Assembly (NCBI GenBank): GCA_033807775.1
Contig: CM066317.1
Location: 39,125,870 to 39,189,869, forward strand
DNA from: Saussurea involucrata
Taxonomy: Eukaryota > Streptophyta > Magnoliopsida > Asterales > Asteraceae
DNA: 64,000 nucleotides
Direction of reading: 5' to 3'
The position numbers and the translations under genes are program-made. Positions 20,167 through 28,613 of the stretch are shown piece by piece (the stretch's first letter is position 1; the number at the start of each line of letters is the position of its first letter). The notes under the pieces were generated by a model. The model was given only the letters and a program-made list of their open reading frames with translations, had not been told where the DNA came from and ran no database searches.

Positions 20167-21263
20167 TTAGAGAGAACGTATTAAATAGTTGCGGTAATGA
20201 AGAGGGTTGATCTGCAGAGTTAAACCAAGCCCAAGGTGGTGTGGGTTGGCCGTCAGCGGTACCATGTGACCCAGATTTATGTGGTTGTTATGGCCCAGCA
20301 GAGAAGAAGGCATGCGGCCCAGCTGGATTGATCGAAGTAAGCTGCGAAGGTGTTGGGCCAAGAATACTGTTATGTTCACGGCTGTTGGGCCTGGCCCAAA
20401 GATTGGCCTGCTGATTGACGGACTGGGCTGCAGGTGTAGACCGGGTAGAAGATCGCGGAGGCGCTGCTCCAGGTGGTGGTGGTATGAAGACCCACCCATA
20501 TCGAGAGCCTTGCTCGGCGATGGGTTGTTGTGGCCGGCGACGATTCTGATTTTGTCGTCGATCATTCCGGCGACCGTTTCCACGGTGAGACCCACCCCTC
20601 CGGCTTGCAAAACAGTAGGAGAAGAGGCATGGTCCATGTGCGGAGAAGACGGATTGGGCCGAGAGTGAGCCATTCTTTGTTCTTCTAGTAACAACATGGA
20701 ACGAGTCTCTAAAAATGTAGGTAATGGTGATCGATGGCGGATAATGCTCGCAACATAATCAAACTTGTTAGACAAGCCAATTATTGTATAAATCACAAGA
20801 TTTTTATCAAGAACAGGAGAGTCTATGTTATGAAGGAGATCGGCCATCGTTTTAATTTTGGTACAATGGATATGTTACGCAATTCGTTGTCAAGTTGAAT
20901 TGACTTAGCATCTTTGTTGTCACGAAAAAGGGTTTCGAGACTTACCCATACTTGACGAGCCGATTAGTCTTTCTTGATAACCATTTGCAGCAGCGATTGT
21001 GTGATGGTTCCGTATATCCACAGCTTGACAATCGAGTCACTTTTCTTCCAGTGCGGGTCAGTTGGTTGGGTTGCGGGGTTATCATAGGTCTCGTCTATGT
21101 GATCGAGAACATCAAAGCCGATGCAGTGGGTCATGAATAGCTCTCTCCATGCATCGTAGTTGAGTCGATCATGGTCAAGAAGAAGAGGAATGTGAGTTTT
21201 GATGTTTGTGATGCCATAAGCTTTATCGGATGGTGTTAGGTGGGGAGGATCATCACCGGCCAT
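20167..21263 (-). pseudogene. COP-2 copy A gag, broken
   Basis: The ATG at 21263 opens MAGDDPPHLTPSDKAYGI, followed by a UBN2-type gag pattern (LLLDHDRLNYDAWRELFMTHC, DPHWKKSDSIVKLWIYGTI). A TAA at 20964-20966 interrupts it in both copies, probably from CAA. Copy A has also lost 28 bases near 20867 (present in copy B at about 47249-47276), which shifts frame. The rest (MADLLHNIDSPVLDKNLVIY) then ends at 20167. I do not see a CCHC zinc knuckle. Gag would form the particle that packages element RNA. Confidence 0.8.
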
Positions 21264-21397
21264 TGGGGCAGCAGGAGGGTAGCAGAAACTAGGGTTCAGT
21301 CACAAGAGAGAACAAGGATAGATTGAAGGAGGTATAGATGGAAGGGGAGAGATTTGGGGAGAGAAGGATTGGGGAAGATTTGGTCAGAGAAGGAAAT

Positions 21398-21409
21398 GCT
21401 CTGATACCA
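21398..21409 (-). promoter_or_regulatory. COP-2 copy A primer-binding site
   Basis: On the - strand TGGTATCAGAGC follows the 5' LTR end with no gap: a tRNA-Met primer site. Confidence 0.85.
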
Positions 21410-21520
21410 TGTAATTCAATATGATTTCTTGAATTATTTCGAAGCAAAGTACACTATAAATAATACAAACGATGGGCCAAGGCCCATATACAACACACAA
21501 GCCTATACACATATTAGCAA
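21410..21520 (-). mobile_element. COP-2 copy A 5' LTR (111 bp)
   Basis: A very short LTR with TG...CA ends: TGCTAATATG to TTGAATTACA on the - strand. The inner boundary is set by the primer-binding site and the start by the matching sequence after the polypurine tract at 16998. It includes GTATTATTTATAGTG, a possible TATA region. Confidence 0.8.
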
Positions 21521-21592
21521 TAATAATGATTTCGTAAATTGCATGATAATGATAAATAAGTCAAGTACTGTTATTATGACCATGTTCCTTGT

Positions 21593-21977
21593 GGGTGCGT
21601 TTGATACACTGGACATGACAGAACAGAACAGAACAGGGTCCATTGTCCACGTTTGGCAGAACTTTTATGTGGAACAGACTGGAACAAGGTGGAACAAACT
21701 GGAACAGACCTGTTCCACCCCCACCCCATGGAACAAGTTGTTTTACCGGTATAACCTCAAAATAAAATCTATTTCTCTTCTAAAACATCAAATAAACTTT
21801 TTATTTCATATTTTATTCATTCTTTAAATTTAGTAAGGGTAAATTGGTCAATGTTATATGTTCCATCTGTCATACCAAACGTGGAACAGTTGTTTTGTCC
21901 TGTCCTGTTCTGTTCTGTCCTACCTTGTCATGTCCCACCTTGTCATGTCCTATCCTGTCTGCATACCAAATGCACCC
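21593..21977. mobile_element. MITE-like element, copy A
   Basis: Terminal inverted repeats GGGTGCGTTTGATAC and CATACCAAATGCACCC. The inside is rich in GAACAGAACAGG and its complement, so the element could fold back on itself. There is no coding capacity. I could not identify a clear target duplication, so the superfamily is undetermined. Copy B: 47999-48373. Confidence 0.65.
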
Positions 21978-22431
21978 TTTGAGTATGAATTTTGTTGTGG
22001 AAATCCTTTGAATAATGCTTTCTTTAATTAGAAACTCCGTTGATGACCTATAATCGATATCTATGCAGTGTTCTCTTGCATTTGGCTATGTATTTTTCCC
22101 TCACAAATGACTACTAGTTCATATGAGCAATAGCTGTTTTTCCAGTTTGTCGGTCCCCGAAGCAGGATCGACTCCCGGAGATGGAGAATCGGGCATTGTG
22201 GATCTTTAAAGAACATCTTACACCTACAAATTGAGGAGGACATCAAAAGCTACTTATTTTTTTCCATTTGTATCTAGAGTTCCAAGTTCCAATTGTATAG
22301 ATTGATTTGCCATCATATTAAATCACTTGGCCACCTAAAGGGAAATCTTTTGGTTCTCTACTACAATTTGTTTACTGTTGGTTGTTTAGATTTTGTTTTA
22401 GTGATTATATTGTTCATATCTTTAACGTTAT
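21978..22431 (+). other. Possible host exon remnant, copy A
   Basis: A pyrimidine-rich CTGTTTTTCCAG at about 22134-22145 looks like a splice acceptor. The next 60-130 bases are open in all three frames, one ending ESGIVDL before a stop at 22207. I cannot identify a protein. It may be the last exon and 3' UTR of a host gene, but nothing here proves it. Copy B has it at about 48374-48832 with few differences. The homology between the two copies ends near 22431. Confidence 0.3.
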
Positions 22432-22454
22432 TGTTTTTTAAAAAGTATCTTGTT

Positions 22455-23691
22455 TCAATCATTTCTAGTTGGCTTCTTGAGATACATTCTCTCTGTTGAA
22501 CTTGATTTGTTTTTGCAAATGGTGCAAACGATATTACAAATCTTCGTCTTCTCAGGAGTAACGATCGCCGCCTTCACCTTCTCAGGACTAACGACTCTCG
22601 ACGAGTCTCTTACCTTCGAAGACGGTTCCCTCGGGATCGTCGTCCTCATCTTCTTTGGTACACCCGACCCAGTCGTCAGGATCCTCTTCCTCTTTTCTCT
22701 GCCCTGACGGGCCAGCTCAGCTTGAGCTGCCTTCTTAGCAGCCGCCGGCGTCATCTTCGCCTGGAATCCTCCTATAAAACAAGAAAGGAAGAACAGGCAA
22801 ACGACTGATACAAAGGAAGAAGTGTGTCGAGACAGAGTAGGGTACACTTACCGGTCATCTCTACCTCTGCCCCTTCTCTCGCCTCCTCTTTCTTTTCTTC
22901 TTCCTCAGTCTCCTCTTCCTCCTCTTCTTCCTCTTCTTCCTCTCGACTCACCTGACGTCTCTCGCTCAAGAAGACTAAGTCGTCGTCTTCGTCTATCAGA
23001 TGACGTGTGACGAACGATCGATCGTCGGGACTAATCTCTAAGAACTTTTCGATCTTGGCCTTGGAGTCGTCGTTAGGCTCCACCTTGTCGAAATTGATAT
23101 CTGAAAACATAGAGGAAGAAGATTAGTCAAAACGCAAAGCAACAAATGCAATAAAAAACGCTCGACTAAAGCTAAAAACTCACCCGCCATGTTCCAACCA
23201 GACCTGATCCAGTCACTTTCGGGGTCCAGCGTCGCTACCCGTACGAGTACATACCTGGTCTTCCATTTACGGTCATTGACCGCAGTTTTCAGAACCAAGG
23301 TACGATCACCCTTGTGTTTCGAAAACAGACTGTAGCGAAGGTAAGTATCCTTCTTGACCTGGTAAGCCGTCAGCAGGTCCGTCACATTCATCGGCGACTC
23401 CCAATTCGCGGTAAGTCGCTCGATGACCTGTATGACGCACCAGAATTGGGGCATCAGTTGCCCTGGCGACAAGTCAAACTCGCACATAAACGCCTTAGCT
23501 AAAGGAGAGTATGGCCAGTGGAATCCTATCTTGAAAGGGTATTCGTATATCACGACATACCCCTCCGGACACATCTTCGGTCGAATCTGACCGGCCTTGC
23601 TCACAGTAATCCCCGCAGGGATCTTCGCTAAACTTCTCAGGTCGTCGAGATCATCCTGAGTTCTAATGGTACTTTTGGGTTTTGTCGACAT
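22455..23691 (-). CDS. Tat/Ogre-like leading ORF, three exons, truncated
   Basis: Exon 1 runs from an ATG at 23691 to 23184, exon 2 is 23100-22852, and exon 3 starts at 22771 and is open to 22455, though its end may not be original. Both introns (23101-23183 and 22772-22851) have GTGAGT or GTAAGT donors and CAG or TAG acceptors, and both split codons after the first base, so the frame is kept. Exon 1 contains IYEYPFKIGFHWPYSPLAKA and FDLSPGQLMPQFW, like the 'putative gypsy type transposon' domain (Pfam Transposase_28) carried by Tat-type elements. Exon 2 is a long Glu run and exon 3 is basic (KKAAQAELARQGREKRKR). The frame is open upstream to 23847, so the start is uncertain. The role is unknown. 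The rest of this element is missing. Confidence 0.6.
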
Positions 23692-23847
23692 CGCTAAACC
23701 CGTTAACCAGGTTTGTCTATCTGAAAATCCCCAAATGTCCCAATTCTTCTTATGCTTCCTAGCTATGGATTTATGACGCATGCAAAGAAGAGGATGTCGT
23801 ACCATATATAGGCGCCCAAAATCCTCGAAAACTCTAACTCTAATCAA

Positions 23848-24252
23848 GATCTTGCAGGTTGGGAAAGGATTCGGCTAAGACCAACAAGAAATCAAGAAGA
23901 ATCTCTCTCTAAACTCTATGTAAACGTAAAATGGAAAAGAACCATCATAGGTCTCTATTTATGGAATCGATCGTGTCAGGTCGAGCCTCCTGATGATTGA
24001 CACGTACCCTTACCTTTTCGTATGACCACACGGATCGTCGACACCTGGCGATGACAGCTGCTAAGCATGATCGTGCGTCAACATGACATAACGATCTTAT
24101 CCCCTTTTCGACTTCCCCTTTAGTTGGAATTGGACCGATCCAGTTCCAAGGAAACTGAAGTGACTTTCGACACGTGTCACGACCCTAAGCGTCTGACTGG
24201 CAAAATTTAAAATTTGAATTTGCCACTCTATTTTTAAATTTTTGGGGCAAAC
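23848..24252 (-). other. Tat/Ogre-like leader between LTR and ORF
   Basis: About 400 bases of untranslated leader on the - strand. The bases next to the LTR (GTTTGCCCCAAAAATTT) fill the primer-site position and resemble the bases after the NE1 5' LTR (GTTAGCCCCCCGAGATC). I could not assign a tRNA. Confidence 0.5.
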
Positions 24253-25068
24253 TGTTTGGGTAAAATTTCACCAGTCTCGACCACGACCAAGATAGGGTAG
24301 ACATTTATTACACTTTTTCATAATAAGGAAAATCATAATACTTTATCCCCTGATCAAAGTTGAAATCGAAAGTTATTCACCTCACGAAACTCGACCATGT
24401 CGTCGTCTAGCTCACACGACCGTCGTATGGAACCTCTCGACCTCGACCGACTAACGTACGTTATTTTGTTACTTTTTCATTGTTTAATGCAGGGTCAATG
24501 TCATTGATGACAAACGGCTATAACCGACGAAGGCCATTAACAGCATTAAACACGGCGTCCGTTACAACTGTTACACGAAGCTTTTATGGAGTCAATAAAG
24601 GCATTCGAAAACTATAAGTACAGGGATTCCATCCTCATTTGGGATCATCATCTCACACACCTGGAGCCAACTGAACTTTGAAGAATACTCGAAGCAAATA
24701 ATTCTCTTTCAACAGTTCGCTCACACACGACACTTAGTTTTTACACACGACGCACAATTTTTTTACATCCGATACACTTGTTTACTTTACATTTAAAGTC
24801 TTTCTTTCATTTGTATTGTAATCTCTGTACGATCGACACCCAAAATATAAGGATATCGCCCCTGTTTGGCGACCATAGTGCAGCGACGACCCCCAAAGTC
24901 GTCCGCGGGTTTTTTCCTCGTTGAGGTTTTTCCCGCGTCACCAAAATCTCTGTCTTATTTACTTTTTCCGTCTTTGTCGTACGCTTTGTCGAAAGATTCC
25001 TATTCTTTAGTTGTTAAGCTCCACAATCAACCTTAAGTTATCCTTCTGGACGATTTTTGGCATTAACA
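24253..25068 (-). mobile_element. Tat/Ogre-like 5' LTR, related to the NE1 LTR
   Basis: This LTR is 816 bp. On the - strand it starts TGTTAATGCCAAAAATCG and ends TTTTACCCAAACA, the same ends as NE1. Inside it shares GCACTATGGTCGCCAAACAG and a Lys-rich AGGAAAAAACC stretch with the NE1 LTR, but is clearly more diverged than NE1 copies are from each other. It abuts COP-1 gag at 25069, so it truncated COP-1 copy B on that side. The left end of the element is missing, so no target duplication can be checked. Confidence 0.75.
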
Positions 25069-25419
25069 ATTGGACTTGTGGTATGACCGGCCATCTCAAG
25101 CGGGATTGTCGAGTTGTCAAGAATAAGAATGGAGCAAGCGCAAGTGGTGGTGGGCAAGGATCCAAGGATCAAAACCCATGGCAAGGTCAGAATTTTGACT
25201 TTGGTTTTAATTCGAATTTGAATTATGTACCACTAATATCCGAATCATTTTACGTGCAGGATGATGATGTTGCTTGGTGGATCGACTCAGGTACTACAAG
25301 TCATGTGTGCAAGGATCGCCATTGGTTCACCTATTTGGAACCGGTTGAAGACGGATCTATGCTACACATGGGGAACGAGTCGAGTGCTCCCATTCTTGGA
25401 CGTGGCTTAGTTAGGCTAG
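25069..25419 (+). pseudogene. COP-1 copy B: gag zinc knuckle and protease fragment
   Basis: The frame begins at the Tat-like LTR junction with TCGMTGHLKRDC, the second part of a CCHC zinc knuckle whose first Cys is lost. Then comes a Gly-rich linker and the protease active site WWIDSGTTSHVCKDRHWF, followed by GNESSAPILGRGLVRL. NE1 interrupts the protease after 25419 (target duplication GCTAG at 25415-25419). The continuation is at 28614. The gag N-terminus and 5' LTR are missing. Confidence 0.88.
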
Positions 25420-26715
25420 TGTTAATGCCAAAAATCGCACAAAAGCACAATTTAAGGTTGATGTGGACTTTAAACATCTAAAGAAATGTATCTCAAGCCA
25501 AGCAACACAATCGCGAGGAAAAAGTAAAAGAGACAAGAGATTTGGTGACGCGGAAAACCCCAAAACAAGGGAAAAAACCGTGGTCGACTCATGAGAGTCA
25601 ACGGTGCACTATAGTCGCCAAACAGGGGCGAAAGTCCTTGTGTTACAGATGATTTGTGTACAGCAGATTACAAATAAATGTAAATAAAAACTTAGTCGTG
25701 TGTAAATGACGTGTGTCGTGAGTAAATCGTGCGAAAAAAGTATGCTTGTCGTGCGGTTTGTACTGCTGTCGTGCGGTTTGTACTGCTGTCGTGCGAAGAT
25801 GCTTTTGCGGTATTCGTGCGAATGTCTTGTGAATTACTGTGTTTCTGGTGTAGAGTTGCTTAGGAAGTCGATGGAGAAAATTGGAATGAATCCGAATTGG
25901 TTGCAGCATAGGCTCTTTTATAGCTTCCGTTGGCCATTAATGGTGCCTTTATGGCGCACTTTGTAAACGCTGCCGGGCTCTAAATGTCATTGATGATTCG
26001 TCCGTTGCTGGTCGTTGTGCCGTAAATGCCCGTACACTTGCATTAATGAACAAAAGAAACGGCTGTTGACCATGAATGGTTAGTGTAATCGTAAGACCGT
26101 CTTAAGTTCAGGACGTCGGTCTTATGGAGCATACGACCATTGCCGAAATACAAGACCATGCATATGGCTGTAAATGTCTTTTAAGACCTTATCTTAATAT
26201 AAGAATGGTCTTATAGAAATGTCGCAAGACTAGGATGAAAATGTCGTAAGATCATTTGGTCGTAAGACCAAGATGATGATGTCATAGGACTAGGTCGTAG
26301 GACCGCTAGGTTGTAGGACCGCTAGGTTATAAGACCGCTAGGTTGTAGGACCAGACCGATATAAGATTGACGACAGGAGACTATTGACGTAACACGGACG
26401 GGTCATAACTGGCGACATGAGACTGGCGACATAAGACTGGTGACGTAAGACTAGTAACGTTTGACTTGCGACATGTAACACGCGACACGTGTAACATGCG
26501 ATGCGTGTTGAGCGATCATGAGATGTAAAGTCACTATCCTGAGTGACTATTGACACTGGATGTCTTTTAATAGTAAACTATCGTATGTCGGGGATATGGT
26601 AATAATGGGTATTACCCTTGTTGGTCGGGGGTATGACTGTCGTAGATATTCTTGGTCATGGGTCATGTCGAGGGAATTTCTCAAGGCGGTCGAGGGTGTA
26701 TTTTTTACCCAAACA
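25420..26715 (+). mobile_element. NE1 copy B 5' LTR
   Basis: Complete LTR of 1,296 bp, TGTTAATGCC to ACCCAAACA. The next bases (GTTAGCCCCCCGAG) mark the start of the interior. It differs from the copy A LTR by small duplications, for example a doubled TCGTGCGGTTTGTACTGC near 25760 and a tripled GGTTGTAGGACCGC-like unit near 26300. Confidence 0.85.
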
Positions 26716-27127
26716 GTTAGCCCCCCGAGATCTGAATTTCAAAGCCATTTGATTTTCAGATCTCGCACCAAAGTAAAATGATGAGTCGTGTCATTTCTGC
26801 TAATTGGATCATTAGAAGACAACCGACTTGGTCAGCTAAAATCGCGAGACCAGTCGATAGTGTTAATTAAGTTGCGACGATAGAAATATGATCTTTAATG
26901 CGCAAGATACTTGTGGTATTCATCCGCTAATGTGAAGGATGAAAAATTAACGACAATCGTAAGATGATCTTAAGTTGTAAGGAACCGACGATGATCGTAA
27001 GACGATCTTTATCAAAATGAGACGTATGGGTCGGGAGACAATCGTAAGACGATTGGGCCGAAACAAAGCTTATTGTCGATCATAAGATGATCGAACCAAG
27101 ATAAAGTTAAGAAAATCTTGCAATACA
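26716..27127 (+). other. NE1 copy B interior, unique part
   Basis: About 410 bases with no coding frame. They contain scattered ATCGTAAGACGATC-like motifs that echo motifs in the LTR. I see nothing else. Confidence 0.6.
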
Positions 27128-27430
27128 GTCGTTAGAGATTTATGTTCTGGCGTTCCGAGCTGATACGGTCGTCATAGACTTGTGATCTGGCGTTCATAGC
27201 CGATATGGTCGTTAGCGACTTATGATCTGGCGTTCACAGCCGATATGGTTATTAGAGACCTTTGATCTGGCGTTCATAGCCGATATGGTCGTTAAAGACC
27301 TTTGATCTGGCGTTCATAGCCGATATGGTCGTTAGAGACCTTTGATCTGGCGTTCATAGCCGATACGGTCGTTAGAGACCTATGGTCTGGCGTTCACAGC
27401 CGATATGGTCGTTAGAGACCTGAGTTACAT
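27128..27430. repeat. 40-bp tandem repeat in NE1 interior
   Basis: Seven to eight units built on GATCTGGCGTTCATAGCCG and ATATGGTCGTTAGAGACC, with few differences between units. Not covered in copy A because the window starts after it. Confidence 0.9.
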
Positions 27431-27539
27431 TGTGTCTAGCATTTTCAACTAGTTGTAAGTCTTGAAAGTCGGTAAAAATTTTACCTTATTCGTGATTGTA
27501 TGGTTAATCTCGCGACTTGCTTTCATTGGCGATCCTGAG

Positions 27540-28182
27540 ATTAAAATGTGCGAGTCACATTTATCGGCGACTTTTGCATTTTGATATGCGTCTTACCATG
27601 ACTAGTGATTGTGAGATTCAATATGCATAGGTCATGACTAGCGATCGTGCGAGTCGCTTTTATTGGCGACCAACAATTTTTAACCTGCGTTTGCCGTGAC
27701 TGGCGATCATAAGTTAAAAAATGTGAGTCGTCATTTATCGATTATTATAAGTCGTAACCTGCGTTTGCCACGACTGGCGATCACAAGATTTAAAATGTGA
27801 GCCGTCATTTATCGACGACTATAAATCGTAACCTGCGTTTGCCACGACTGGCGATCATAAGAAAATATGTGAGTCGTCTTTTATCGACGACTAAAAGTCA
27901 TAAGACCTGTGTTTGCCACGACTGGCGATCGTAAGAAAAAATGTGACGACTATAAATTGCGACCTGTGTTTGCCATTACTGGCGATCATAGGAAAAAACG
28001 TGAGTCGTCTCTTATCGACCATTGTAAATCGAAACCTGTGTTTTGAGTCGTAGAGACTTTGGTTTCTCACGATGTAAATCGTAAAACCTGTATTTAAGTT
28101 GTAGAGACTCGCGATGCAAATTGTAAGACATGTATTCATATGATCTTGCGAACCTGCAATGTGAAATCGGGGGTGGTCGTTG
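27540..28182. repeat. 72-bp tandem repeat in NE1 interior, copy B
   Basis: Imperfect units containing TGCGTTTGCCACGACTGGCG, GTGAGTCGTC and TTTATCGACGACTATAAATC. The 3' part matches bases 1-365 of the window. The array ends where the internal deletion of copy B begins. Confidence 0.85.
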
Positions 28183-28613
28183 ATTTGGTCGTAAGACCAA
28201 GATGATGATGTCATAGGACTAGGTCGTAAGACCACTAGGTCGTAGGACTAGAACGATATAAGATCGACGACAGGAGACTATTGACGTAAGACCGACGGGT
28301 CGTAACTGGCGACATGAGACTGGAGACATAAGACCGGTGACGTAAGACTAGTAACGTTTGACTTGCGACATGTAACACGCGACACGTGTAACATGCGATG
28401 CGTGTTGAGCGATCATGAGATGTAAAGTCACTATCCTGAGTGACTATTGACACAGGATGTCTTTTAATAGTAAACTATCGTATGTCGGGGATATGGTAAT
28501 AATGGGTATTACCCTTGTCGGTCGGGGGTATGACCGTCGTAGATATTCTTGGTCATGGGTCATGTCGAGGGAATTTCTCAAGTCAGTCGAGGGTGTGATT
28601 TTTTACCCAAACA
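28183..28613 (+). mobile_element. NE1 copy B 3' LTR, truncated
   Basis: Only the last 431 bases of the LTR remain (equivalent to 1569-1999). The join to the interior is at the five bases ATTTG shared by both parents of the junction. About 1,193 bp present in copy A are missing. It ends ACCCAAACA followed by target duplication GCTAG. Confidence 0.85.

Larger units (their letters stand above)
25420..28613 (+). mobile_element. NE1 copy B: non-coding LTR element inserted in COP-1
   Basis: A 3,194-bp insertion with TG...CA ends, flanked by GCTAG on both sides and lying inside the COP-1 protease/integrase frame. It contains a full 5' LTR, a non-coding tandem-repeat interior and a 3' LTR whose first two thirds are deleted. 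Using copy A to fill the gap, the original length was about 4.4 kb. There is no gag or pol frame, so it must have been mobilised by another element. The Tat/Ogre-like element at 22432-25068 has related LTRs and is the best candidate family. Confidence 0.85.

Noticed and set aside
27128..28182. CRISPR-like array
   Set aside because: Units are contiguous tandem repeats without unique spacers, in a plant LTR element with no cas genes.
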